Positions 39,722 through 47,745 of a DNA stretch of 50,912 nucleotides are shown one piece after another. The translations under genes were made by a program, and so were the position numbers. The notes below the pieces were generated by a model that searched no databases, was not told where the DNA came from, and saw only the letters and a list, made by a program, of their open reading frames with translations. The stretch lies in the NCBI GenBank assembly GCA_002364555.1, contig DEYM01000086.1, forward strand, positions 1 through 50,912. Direction: 5' to 3'. Each line of letters opens with the position of its first letter. Positions within the stretch are counted from its first letter, which is position 1. The stretch comes from Phycisphaerales bacterium UBA3158 (GTDB lineage: Bacteria > Planctomycetota > Phycisphaerae > Phycisphaerales > SM1A02).

Positions 39722-41218
39722 TCAGTATCGGTAGAACTCGGGCTTGTAGGGGCCTTCCATGGGCAGGTCGAGATACTCGGACTGCTCAGGAGTGAGCGAG
39801 GTGAGCTTCGCACCCAGCTTCTCGAGATGGAGGCGGGCCACCATCTCGTCGAGCTTCTTGGGAAGCGTGGTCACACCAATGGCATACTCCTTGTGGTTCG
39901 AATGGAGTTCCATCTGGGCGAGGACCTGATTCGTGAAGGAAGCGCTCATGACGAAGCTTGGGTGGCCGGTGGCACAGCCCAGATTCAGGAGACGACCTTC
40001 GGCGAGAACGATGATGGAATGGCCATCCTTGAACTTCCACTCGTGGACCTGGTCCTTGACGAAGATCTGTTCGACGCCGTCGATCTTGCCCAATCCGGCC
40101 ATGTCGATCTCATTGTCGAAGTGACCGATGTTGCCCACGATCGCGTTGTGCTTCATGGAAGCCATGTTCTGGGCGGTGATGACGTCCTTGTTGCCGGTGG
40201 TGGTGACGAAGAGGTCCGCTTCGCCGACGACATCCTCGAGGACGACGACTTCGTAGCCCTCCATGGTTGCCTGAAGGGCGCAGATCGGATCGATCTCGGT
40301 GACCAGGACCCTGCAGCCTTGTCCGCGGAGGGACTGGCAGCAGCCCTTGCCGACATCGCCGTAGCCGCATACCACGGCGACCTTGCCTGCGAGCATGACA
40401 TCGGTGGCTCGCATGATGCCATCGACGCAGGAGTGTCGGCATCCGTACAGGTTGTCGAACTTGCTCTTGGTGACGGCATCGTTGACGTTGATGGCGGGGA
40501 AGAGAAGTTCACCCTTCTCGGCCATCTGATACAGACGATGGACGCCGGTGGTGGTCTCCTCGGAGACACCATTGATCTCTTCGGCGATCGGCTTCCAGAA
40601 TGCTGGATGTGTGGCCTGGAGGGTCTCCAGAAGGGACAGCACGCACACGAATTCCTCCGACTCGGCAGTGGAGGGGTCCGGTACGGATCCGGCATTGTCG
40701 AATTCAAGTCCCTGATGGATGAGCAAGGTCGCATCACCACCGTCATCGAGGATGAGGTTGGGACCGTTGCCGTCACCCCAGTGAAGAGCCTGGAAGGTGC
40801 ACCACCAGTATTCCTCGAGTGTTTCACCCTTCCAGGCGAAGACGGGGACGCCCTTGGGATTGTCGGCCGTTCCATTTGGACCAACGGCGACAGCTGCCGC
40901 GGCGTGATCCTGAGTCGAGAAGATGTTGCAGCTTGCCCAGCGGACCTGGGCACCCAGATCGACGAGCGTCTCGATGAGAACAGCTGTCTGGATGGTCATG
41001 TGGAGTGAGCCGGTGATGCGAGCGCCCTTGAGCGGCTTGCTGCCGGAATACTTGTCACGAAGCGCCATCAGACCGGGCATCTCGTGCTCGGCGAGCTCGA
41101 TTTCCTTGCGGCCGAACGTGATGGTTTCCTCTGAGAGGTCGCTGACCTTGAAGGGGAGGTCGCTCATGAGTGGTAGGTTTGTGTTCATGAAGGTTTCTGA
41201 AAGCGTGGTCGTGCTCAC
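39722..41218 (-). CDS. ahcY: Adenosylhomocysteinase (S-adenosylhomocysteine hydrolase)
   Basis: 498 residues from a GTG at 41218 with AGGAG nine bases upstream. The NAD-binding Gly-rich loop is CGYGDVGKGCCQSLRGQGC, substrate motifs include SCNIFSTQDHAAAAVA and FAWKGETLEEYWWCTFQAL, and the protein ends YKPEFYRY, the hallmark C-terminus that reaches into the partner subunit. It splits S-adenosylhomocysteine into adenosine and homocysteine, which relieves inhibition of methyltransferases. The N-terminus is about 20-30 residues longer than usual, though a later ATG (41188) would shorten it. The promoter has a palindromic operator-like element at 41258-41289. Confidence 0.97.
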   Translation of the reverse strand: MSTTTLSETFMNTNLPLMSDLPFKVSDLSEETITFGRKEIELAEHEMPGLMALRDKYSGSKPLKGARITGSLHMTIQTAVLIETLVDLGAQVRWASCNIFSTQDHAAAAVAVGPNGTADNPKGVPVFAWKGETLEEYWWCTFQALHWGDGNGPNLILDDGGDATLLIHQGLEFDNAGSVPDPSTAESEEFVCVLSLLETLQATHPAFWKPIAEEINGVSEETTTGVHRLYQMAEKGELLFPAINVNDAVTKSKFDNLYGCRHSCVDGIMRATDVMLAGKVAVVCGYGDVGKGCCQSLRGQGCRVLVTEIDPICALQATMEGYEVVVLEDVVGEADLFVTTTGNKDVITAQNMASMKHNAIVGNIGHFDNEIDMAGLGKIDGVEQIFVKDQVHEWKFKDGHSIIVLAEGRLLNLGCATGHPSFVMSASFTNQVLAQMELHSNHKEYAIGVTTLPKKLDEMVARLHLEKLGAKLTSLTPEQSEYLDLPMEGPYKPEFYRY

Positions 41219-41257
41219 GGCTGGAGACTCCTGAAAGGCGAGCTGTGTTGGTCACGA

Positions 41258-41289
41258 ATATATTCATATATCCGGATATATGAATATAT
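41258..41289. promoter_or_regulatory. Perfect 32-bp palindrome overlapping the ahcY -10; probable operator
   Basis: The two 16-base halves (left half ATATATTCATATATCC) are exact reverse complements, centred on CC|GG at 41273/41274. On the minus strand it runs from the -10 hexamer (TATATT) to about +19, so a bound dimer would block RNA polymerase. The AT-rich TTCATAT/ATATGAA dyad resembles the type of site used by ArsR/SmtB-family repressors; the SAH-sensing regulator SahR, an ArsR-family protein that controls ahcY in some bacteria, is the obvious candidate by analogy. No regulator gene is adjacent. As RNA it would also form a 16-bp hairpin in the leader. Confidence 0.75.
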
Positions 41290-41311
41290 GAGGCCTAATC
41301 GTGTATGTCAA
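41283..41311 (-). promoter_or_regulatory. ahcY sigma-70 promoter
   Basis: On the minus strand TTGACA (41311-41306) and TATATT (41288-41283) are separated by exactly 17 bases: a near-perfect housekeeping promoter. The -10 forms one end of the palindrome at 41258-41289. Transcription would start near 41276, giving a leader of about 58 bases before the GTG start. Confidence 0.85.
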
Positions 41312-41375
41312 GTACTTCAATGGTCCGCTTCGGGGCTCGAAAACGATGCAACACTCCCAAGTCTCGCTACACTTT

Positions 41376-41409
41376 GCCCCAGATCAAGGTCCTGGAAGGG
41401 CTCTGGGGT
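41376..41409 (+). repeat. Hairpin in the atpC leader
   Basis: Arms CCCCAGA (41377-41383) and TCTGGGG (41402-41408), extended by a G-T pair, enclose an 18-base loop that itself can form a short stem. A TACACT (41368-41373) just upstream could be a -10 with a poor -35. If so the hairpin would lie near the 5' end of the atpC transcript, as a stability or control element. Confidence 0.35.
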
Positions 41410-41472
41410 CTTCTGCTGGAAGGTGACAGCTGAAACCTCTTCCCCAAGTACCTGAACCTGGAGTGTCTACCC

Positions 41473-41886
41473 GTGAGCAGTTCTTTCAGATGTGCCGTAA
41501 TGACGCCCGATGGGGCTGCCTTCGATGGAGATGTCTCCTATGCCTCCTTCCCGGCATGGGATGGTCAGTACGGTGTCATGGCAGGCATGTCTCCATTGCT
41601 TGACCGTCTTGGCATCGGTCCACTCCGGCTCGATACCGATAGTGGTACGGAATGGTTTTCCATCGAAGAGGGATTCGCGCATGTGCGTGACAACACGCTG
41701 ACGATTCTCAGTGAATCCGTCTATTCCGTGAAGGATCTTTCGATCAACGAACTGCAGCAGGAACTGAGGCAGTTTGAAGCAGCAGAGGATGCCAGTCAGT
41801 TGTCCGACGAACGCAACCGCGAACTCAAGCGACTCAAGACTCGACTTGAACTGGCTGAGCATCATGGCGGTGCTCGATCAGCATGA
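41473..41886 (+). CDS. atpC: ATP synthase F1 epsilon subunit
   Basis: 137 residues from a GTG at 41473. The beta-sandwich domain is recognisable (CAVMTPDGAAFDGDVSYASFPAWDGQYGVMAGMSPLLDRLGIGPLRL, then EWFSIEEGFAHVRDNTLTIL), and the C-terminal helical hairpin follows (QQELRQFEAAEDASQL). Epsilon sits on the central stalk of F1 and inhibits ATP hydrolysis. It is normally the last gene of the atp operon after atpD; here no other ATP synthase gene lies near, and it leads a small cluster with scpB. It overlaps scpB by four bases (ATGA). Confidence 0.9.
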   Translation: MSSSFRCAVMTPDGAAFDGDVSYASFPAWDGQYGVMAGMSPLLDRLGIGPLRLDTDSGTEWFSIEEGFAHVRDNTLTILSESVYSVKDLSINELQQELRQFEAAEDASQLSDERNRELKRLKTRLELAEHHGGARSA

Positions 41887-42605
41887 GTGAAGCAGGCAAG
41901 TCCGATTCAACAAGTACCCAGCTGACCGAGTCGTCCGGACTTTCCCTGACGGCGCGGCTGGAGGCGGTCCTTCTGGCCGCCGAACGTTCGCTCGGGGACG
42001 CGAGACTGGCAGAAGCCGTTTCCGAAGAGGGTGAGTCGGTCAAGTCAGATGCGATTCGCGAAGCGGTCGAGAATCTGAACGAACAGTATGAGCAGACCGG
42101 TCGCGTCTTCCGCATCGTGCGGATTGCCTCCGGCTGGAGAGTCATGACGGTTCCCGAGGCCGCTCCCGTGCTCAAGCGTCTGCTGGCCCAGAGGCAGCAG
42201 AGCAAGTTGACTCCGGCGACTCTGGAGACGCTTTCGATCATCGCCTACAGGCAGCCGGTCATGCGGGCTGAAATCGAGGCGATCCGCGGAGTGGCGTGTG
42301 GCGATGTCCTTCGAGGACTGCTCGAGCGTCGCCTGGTACGCATCGCGGGTCGTGCGGAAGAACTGGGCAGACCGATGCTCTACGGCACGACAAGGGAATT
42401 CCTGAAGGTTTTCGGGCTCGCTGGCATCGATGATCTGCCTGATGTCGAGGGACTCCCCCGGGAACCATCGCATCGTGTGGCGGTTGCCAAGTCCGATCCC
42501 GATCAGAAAGACGAGCCGGACAAGAGCGACTCCGAAGAGTCCTCTCCGGATCCCGACGCGGTCTCCGACGAATCGACTGCCGTCAGCGCGACCGAAGAAG
42601 ACTGA
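41883..42605 (+). CDS. scpB: Segregation and condensation protein ScpB
   Basis: 240 residues. The two winged-helix domains are clear: LEAVLLAAERSLGDARLAEAV and, later, KLTPATLETLSIIAYRQPVMRAEIEAIRGVACGDVLRGLLERRLVRIAGRAEELGRPMLYGTTREFLKVFGL, the diagnostic ScpB block. ScpB with ScpA and SMC forms the bacterial condensin that compacts and separates chromosomes. The C-terminal 50 residues are acidic and disordered (Asp, Ser, Glu). scpA, often adjacent, is absent here. The gene is coupled to atpC by ATGA. Confidence 0.95.
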   Translation: MSEAGKSDSTSTQLTESSGLSLTARLEAVLLAAERSLGDARLAEAVSEEGESVKSDAIREAVENLNEQYEQTGRVFRIVRIASGWRVMTVPEAAPVLKRLLAQRQQSKLTPATLETLSIIAYRQPVMRAEIEAIRGVACGDVLRGLLERRLVRIAGRAEELGRPMLYGTTREFLKVFGLAGIDDLPDVEGLPREPSHRVAVAKSDPDQKDEPDKSDSEESSPDPDAVSDESTAVSATEED

Positions 42606-42672
42606 TATTTATCAATGGCAAAGCCCGACTCGGGTGCCTCTTCCCTCAGTCACGTCGTAGCATGTCAATGAG

Positions 42673-43815
42673 ATGAATCGAACCCTCCCGGTCAGCGCGC
42701 CAGTCATCTATTTGCTTCTGTTGTTCCTTCTGGGGCCAGCAGCCTTGATGCAGGGAAACAATCCACTGCTCTGGATGTTGTGTGTGCTCGTCGTGATCGG
42801 AGTGGTGGCCTGGTACCTGACCAGGCAGATGCTCAATGATCTGCAGATCAGGCGGATGCTTCCGGATCACGGTCAGGTCGGGCAGGTGGTACCGGTTGGG
42901 TACCAGTTGTCCAGGACGAGCCAGTATCTGCCGGCCTTCGACATCACCGTCACCGAGCATCTGTCCGACATGATGAAAGAGGCCTCCTCCGCCTGGATTC
43001 TCCATGTCGGACCTGGAGAGACGGTCCACGGCGAGGGTCTGTTCGTGCCAACCAGACGAGGACGGCTCGTCTTCAAAGAGGTCGAGGTTCGAACAGCGTT
43101 TCCCATGGGCATCATCCCGAGAAGGAAACGTCTGCACGTGCCTCAGGATCTGAGGATCTATCCGAAGACACATCCGCTGCGACCAGATTTGATCCGTTCG
43201 CTTCTGGGCACCGGTGGCCAGGGGCGTCGAAGCATCGACCGCAACGGGAACGGTCTTGACTATTTCGGCACACGTTCCGTTCGATCAGGCGATGGAATCA
43301 GGGACATCGCCTGGAAGATCTCGGCTCGTCGCAACGAGTGGATCGCCCTGGAACGATCTCTCCCCGCTTCGCCGAGAATCCGAGTGGTGCTTGATCTGAC
43401 CACTCCGACCGACGACCTGCAGGTCTCGAGCGATGAACGATGGACACCGGCGCAGCTGGAAGAGGACGCGATCAGCCTGGCGGCTTCCATCCTCCAGGAT
43501 GCCTCGAGTCGGGGGTATGACATTGGTCTCACCGTTCAGGGACTGGATTGTCCAGTGCATGGATTGAGGGGAGGCCCTCGTCATCTTGGCCGGATTCTGG
43601 GCGCCCTATCCGATCTCGACCTCACGCAGGATCGGCGTGCCTGGGCTGCGATCCCCGAACGGGAGCGTGCGGGGCTCGTGGTGGTGCATCCGGATCGAGT
43701 TCGAAAAACCCTCAAGCGTTCCGATGTCTGGCATCTGACGGCGCGGCAACTGGATGATCTCGTTGCAAGCGGAATCGATTCCGATGCGCCTGAAGTGGAG
43801 GGGAGCGTCGCATGA
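42673..43815 (+). CDS. DUF58 domain protein
   Basis: 380 residues. Two or three membrane helices near the N-terminus (APVIYLLLLFLLGPAALM and LLWMLCVLVVIGVVAWYL), then a beta-sandwich and the DUF58 core with RNGNGLDYFGTRSVRSGDGIRDIAWKISARRNEWIALE (the D-x-R-x-Y-x-x-GD-x-x-R-x-I-x-W motif) and a von Willebrand A-like tail with RIRVVLDLTTP. DUF58 proteins occur with MoxR ATPases and TgpA-type transglutaminases. Here it is coupled by ATGA to such a transglutaminase gene, with no MoxR gene in view. It is probably an assembly or signalling factor for envelope processes; the exact role is unknown. Confidence 0.85.
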   Translation: MNRTLPVSAPVIYLLLLFLLGPAALMQGNNPLLWMLCVLVVIGVVAWYLTRQMLNDLQIRRMLPDHGQVGQVVPVGYQLSRTSQYLPAFDITVTEHLSDMMKEASSAWILHVGPGETVHGEGLFVPTRRGRLVFKEVEVRTAFPMGIIPRRKRLHVPQDLRIYPKTHPLRPDLIRSLLGTGGQGRRSIDRNGNGLDYFGTRSVRSGDGIRDIAWKISARRNEWIALERSLPASPRIRVVLDLTTPTDDLQVSSDERWTPAQLEEDAISLAASILQDASSRGYDIGLTVQGLDCPVHGLRGGPRHLGRILGALSDLDLTQDRRAWAAIPERERAGLVVVHPDRVRKTLKRSDVWHLTARQLDDLVASGIDSDAPEVEGSVA

Positions 43816-46046
43816 ATCTACTCAAGCTCTATCCACTGATGAGCTTCGCGGTGATTCTGCTGGCGATCGTCGGTCAGTGCCTCTCGCAACGACATCCATG
43901 GCTTCTGCTCGCCGCGGGGGGGCTGGCGGCGTTGAGCCGGACGATTTCAGATGGCCCGCGGGGCATCACGCTCTCCAGGCCCGTGTCGCTGTTTCTCACG
44001 TCGGTGGCGCTCATCTGGAGCGTGGTCTTCGCGATGGGCAATCTCGAGCAGCCTGTGCCGGCCATTGGCCAGTTCGTGGTCTGGTTGACCGTCATCAAGC
44101 TGTACGAACGCCACACGCTGGAGAACGAGGCTGAACGATTGATTCTTTCACTGCTTCTGATGGTGCTTGCCTGTCTGATCTCCATCGATCTCATCTTCGG
44201 TTTCCTGCTGATCGCCTGGTCCACGCTCGGGTTGATCACGCTGATGCTCTTCCAGTTGACGTGCGCCGCTGAAAAGGCACAGCAGCAGCGAGCACGGGTC
44301 CTGGGCATCGCCGCTGAGGTTGCGCCCAATCCGGTTTCCGGGACAGGTGTACGCAAGCACTATCGAAATACCACACTTGCCTCGACATTGTTCATCTTCC
44401 TCATCTCCACCACGATGTTCCTCCTGTTCCCGAGAGGATTGACATCGAAGCTTTCAACGGTGGCCCTGCGTTCGATGGCGCCACGTGAAGTCGGTCTGAG
44501 CGAGGGGGTCGATCTGCTGGGCCAGACTCGCATATCGCTTTCGGCCGAGCAGGTCCTCTCCGTTGGTCTGGAGAACGAGGAGGGGGAGATGATCCAGCTC
44601 AATCGGGCCCTGCGTCTTCGCGCCTCGGCGTTGACGGCCTATCGAGGAGATGGAATCTGGGATGCCGAATCGTTCGGGATGACCAATTTCGAGATCCAGC
44701 CAGAGCAGTGGAAGTCGTTCTTCATGACCTCGGACGATTCGGAGATCGTTCTGCAGGACGTGATTCTGGACTCGCCGAGCGAGCAGCTCGTGTCCATGTC
44801 GGTTCCGGTCAGTCTGGAGACGCAGATCGGAACCAGCATCATCTTTCGTCCATCCAGTCAGACGATCCGTGTGAAGCGAGATTCGCCGACCCCACTGGCA
44901 TATCGAATACAGGCCATTCCTGAGCCGCCGTTGTTTCGCTCGATGACCTCATTCAATGCGGAGCCCGGCTTGCCTTCGCCCAATGCGTATCAGAATCCAA
45001 GGGTCAGAGCTCTGGCGGTCTCCCTTCTCGAGTCGGCGGGACTATCCGAGTCCGCACCCTTGAATACCGAATCACGTCTTCAATGGAACATCGACGCGGC
45101 ACGCGTGTTCGAGCAACACCTGAAATACGGAGATTTCGAATACACCCTGGATCTCACCGAGGTGGGGGCATCGGAGGAGATGTCGAAGATGGATCCGGTG
45201 GAGCGTTTTCTGCTTCATCAGCAGTTCGGGCATTGTGAGTACTTCGCGTCGGCCTTGATGGGGCTCTGTCACAGTGTCGAGATCTCGTCGAGGCTGGTCA
45301 CGGGATATGTGACCAATCGATTCGATGAAACCACCGGCCGCTACATCGCACTCAAGTCGGACGCCCATGCATGGAATGAAATCATCGGACCAGGTCCTCG
45401 CTGGGTCGTGTTCGATCCCACGCCACCGGCGAACGTTCCGGGTACTCGAGCAATCACCATGGGCCCGATCGATCGTCTCTTCTGGTTCTGGAGCTGGTTG
45501 GAAGGCCAGTGGAGATTCAATGTCCTTGGATACGACACGGAGACGCAGGAATACCTGTCCGATTCCATGTTCCCCGGCATCAAGGAGGATCTTGCGGCCG
45601 GACTGGATTCAGTTGGCGAGACGATCCTGGACATCAGGAATTCGATCGGCATCGGCAGCATCATCTCGATCTTGATCTCCCTCCTGCTGGGTGGTGTGGT
45701 TGTCGTGATCGTCGTCTGGAGCAGTCGTCGAAGGCGTCGTCGCATTCTTCGCTACGCCAATGCCGAGGGGCTGTCTTCCGTCGAAGTTCGTCGACTCATG
45801 AAACATCTGGGGTTCTACTACGAGATGCTCGAGCGGTTGTCCCTGGCAGGGCTGTCCAAGCCGTCCTGGCAGCCTCCGATCGCCTTTGCTCGTACGCTTG
45901 AGCACTCCCATCCTGAACTGTCATCCAAGGTGGGTGAGATGGCCAGCTGGTACTACGCGATGCGATACGGTGGGGATCATGATTCAAAGGCCGATCTTCG
46001 AATGAGGCAGGTGCTTGAAGAACTTGATGAGGCGTTGAAAGAGTGA
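43812..46046 (+). CDS. TgpA-like membrane transglutaminase
   Basis: 744 residues. The N-terminal quarter has about five to six membrane helices (AVILLAIVGQCL, LLLMVLACLISIDLIFGFLLIAWSTLGLITLMLFQL, TLASTLFIFLISTTMFLLF). The periplasmic part carries a transglutaminase-core triad: Cys in HCEYFASALMGLC, His in SDAHAWNEI and Asp in WVVFDPTPP. One more helix near the C-terminus (GSIISILISLLLGGVVVVIVVW) is followed by a cytoplasmic DUF4129-like tail. TgpA proteins act on unknown envelope substrates and are essential in some Pseudomonas. It overlaps the DUF58 gene (ATGA) and its stop overlaps the next start (GTGA). Confidence 0.88.
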   Translation: MNLLKLYPLMSFAVILLAIVGQCLSQRHPWLLLAAGGLAALSRTISDGPRGITLSRPVSLFLTSVALIWSVVFAMGNLEQPVPAIGQFVVWLTVIKLYERHTLENEAERLILSLLLMVLACLISIDLIFGFLLIAWSTLGLITLMLFQLTCAAEKAQQQRARVLGIAAEVAPNPVSGTGVRKHYRNTTLASTLFIFLISTTMFLLFPRGLTSKLSTVALRSMAPREVGLSEGVDLLGQTRISLSAEQVLSVGLENEEGEMIQLNRALRLRASALTAYRGDGIWDAESFGMTNFEIQPEQWKSFFMTSDDSEIVLQDVILDSPSEQLVSMSVPVSLETQIGTSIIFRPSSQTIRVKRDSPTPLAYRIQAIPEPPLFRSMTSFNAEPGLPSPNAYQNPRVRALAVSLLESAGLSESAPLNTESRLQWNIDAARVFEQHLKYGDFEYTLDLTEVGASEEMSKMDPVERFLLHQQFGHCEYFASALMGLCHSVEISSRLVTGYVTNRFDETTGRYIALKSDAHAWNEIIGPGPRWVVFDPTPPANVPGTRAITMGPIDRLFWFWSWLEGQWRFNVLGYDTETQEYLSDSMFPGIKEDLAAGLDSVGETILDIRNSIGIGSIISILISLLLGGVVVVIVVWSSRRRRRRILRYANAEGLSSVEVRRLMKHLGFYYEMLERLSLAGLSKPSWQPPIAFARTLEHSHPELSSKVGEMASWYYAMRYGGDHDSKADLRMRQVLEELDEALKE

Positions 46047-46750
46047 AACACGGACATGATGAAATCCATTCATTGGATGCATGCCTCCCGCATGAGTCCG
46101 CCATCGACTCCCTGCAGCAGGCATGGTTGAGGGCCAACGTGTCCTCGGGTGACCGCCTGCTGGATCTGGGGTGCGGTTGTGGTCGAACGCTTGTTCCACT
46201 GGCGCGGGCCGGTGCAATCTGCACGGGTCTCGATCAGGAGTCTTCCGTGCTTGATGAGTGTCGCCAGTCGCTGGAGTCCAGTCGGGCGACCGCGGAGCTG
46301 GTGAATGCGGAGTGCATCGAATGGCTCGGTGCCACGGATGGGACATGGGACGTGGTCTGTTGCCTGGGGAATACATTGTGCCAGTTCTGGCAGATCGATC
46401 AGGCGATCGAGCTGCTGGTGCGCATCCGTCGACGTCTCGAACCGGGAGGCTTTCTGGTCATCGACGACATACCCGGTGATCTGTGGCCCGAGCTCACCCA
46501 GGGCAACTGGCAGGCCGGCCTGGATCATGAGCAGGGAAGGCAGCTTGTCTGGTCCGCGGATGATGCGGTGTTTGCCATTCGATCTTCCTCAAACATTGAT
46601 GAGAACGACTGGGATATTGGCCCCGATGACGATCCGCTTCGTCTCTGGACAGCGTCCCATCTGCAGTTGGTCGCGCGAATTGCGGGTTATTCCGTTCCAC
46701 TTGTTCCGAAGAATTCAAGTGTGCGGGTTCTGCGGCCGGTCGGCGATTAA
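46043..46750 (+). CDS. SAM-dependent methyltransferase, class I
   Basis: 235 residues from a GTG at 46043 that overlaps the previous stop. Motif I LLDLGCGCGRTLVPLARAGA and motif II TGLDQESSVLDECR, plus VVCCLGNTLCQF at the motif IV position and the Gly-rich post-motif RRRLEPGGFLVIDD, show a Rossmann-type methyltransferase. It is soluble. The substrate is unknown. The gene lies at the end of the DUF58-transglutaminase operon and is followed by a PilZ gene. Confidence 0.8.
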   Translation: MKHGHDEIHSLDACLPHESAIDSLQQAWLRANVSSGDRLLDLGCGCGRTLVPLARAGAICTGLDQESSVLDECRQSLESSRATAELVNAECIEWLGATDGTWDVVCCLGNTLCQFWQIDQAIELLVRIRRRLEPGGFLVIDDIPGDLWPELTQGNWQAGLDHEQGRQLVWSADDAVFAIRSSSNIDENDWDIGPDDDPLRLWTASHLQLVARIAGYSVPLVPKNSSVRVLRPVGD

Positions 46751-46853
46751 CACTTGCATCCTTGATGACAACCACGCTGAAGCGGCCCATCGTGGCTGAC
46801 GATAGGCGGTGAAGTAATCAACTTCACGAGTGTCCATATCAGGGAGAATAAAC

Positions 46854-47732
46854 GTGCCGGCGAATCGATCTCGTACAGCAGGTTGGCGTCAATGTCTTGA
46901 GCAGATCAAGCACAGAGGAGGCTCCATAGAACTTGCCATTGCCCGTCCAGAGATGGAGGGTAGTGGCGTATCCGGTGATCTTCTGATTCGATGTCGTGTC
47001 CTCTGCCTTGGGGATGACGCGATCAGAGTCGAGGCGCCGGTGGCGTTGGGAAGGACGATCGAGATTCCAAGTGGTGTCGAACTGGTGGCCATGATGGCCG
47101 TCGGTCAGAACCGATGGATGTTCAGGACCCGATGTCTCGAATGGCATTCCTCGGAAGAACGTGTGGATGCTCGAGCGGAACTCGATCTGGCCATTCCCGA
47201 TCGAGTCGAACGATGTCAGCGAAGACGGGACTACCGTGTTGAGACGGCCAGTCTTGATCTGCCGAGCGTGCAGCTCTGGCCACTCCTCGACCCGACCACG
47301 GTGGTCCTGGCCGAACGAGTCAACGAAGCGGAGTTTCTTCGTGAACTCGACGGTTCGGAATCGCCACTGTGTCGACTCAGTGACGAGGAGATCGATGATG
47401 AGATCCTGCCTGAAGTCGGACCTGCCTTGCCGGCACGTCTGGTCAATCTGGGTGGCGGTGGCGTCGGTCTCACGGTCGAGCACGCCCATGCGGCCAGCCT
47501 GGGGCGCAGGCCACTGTTCTGGATGCGATTCGGTCTGCCTCCCATGCTGAAGACGCCGGTCTGCGCCACTGCCAGACTCGTGCACAGTCACATGCAGAGC
47601 GATCGTCAGACCTATGCGGGCATGACATTCGACTTCTCCGCCAATCCGGCCCACAAACGTGTGGTTGTCAGGCAGATCCTGCAGGCCATCGCATGTCAAC
47701 AGAAGCTTCAGATGTCGCGACAGGCTGGTTGA
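46854..47732 (+). CDS. YcgR-like PilZ protein (probable c-di-GMP receptor)
   Basis: About 292 residues from a GTG at 46854 with AGGGAG seven bases upstream; a GTG at 46830 would add eight residues. The N-terminal half matches a flagellar-brake type domain (VSGDLLIRCRVLCLGDDAIRVEAP, VAMMAVGQNRWMFRTRCLEW). The PilZ domain has the R-x-x-x-R motif in CQRRRDYRV (residues 124-128), but the second motif D/N-x-S-x-x-G is N198-x-G200-x-x-G203, with Gly for Ser. Such proteins slow or redirect flagellar motors when c-di-GMP is high. The flagellar cluster lies elsewhere in the window. An about 60-residue acidic insert lies between the two motifs. Confidence 0.75.
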   Translation: MPANRSRTAGWRQCLEQIKHRGGSIELAIARPEMEGSGVSGDLLIRCRVLCLGDDAIRVEAPVALGRTIEIPSGVELVAMMAVGQNRWMFRTRCLEWHSSEERVDARAELDLAIPDRVERCQRRRDYRVETASLDLPSVQLWPLLDPTTVVLAERVNEAEFLRELDGSESPLCRLSDEEIDDEILPEVGPALPARLVNLGGGGVGLTVEHAHAASLGRRPLFWMRFGLPPMLKTPVCATARLVHSHMQSDRQTYAGMTFDFSANPAHKRVVVRQILQAIACQQKLQMSRQAG

Positions 47733-47745
47733 ATGATCGATCGCA

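Noticed and set aside
41219..41257. SAH riboswitch in the ahcY leader
   Set aside because: The leader after the likely start is too short and lacks the conserved SAH-riboswitch core; the palindrome fits a DNA operator better.
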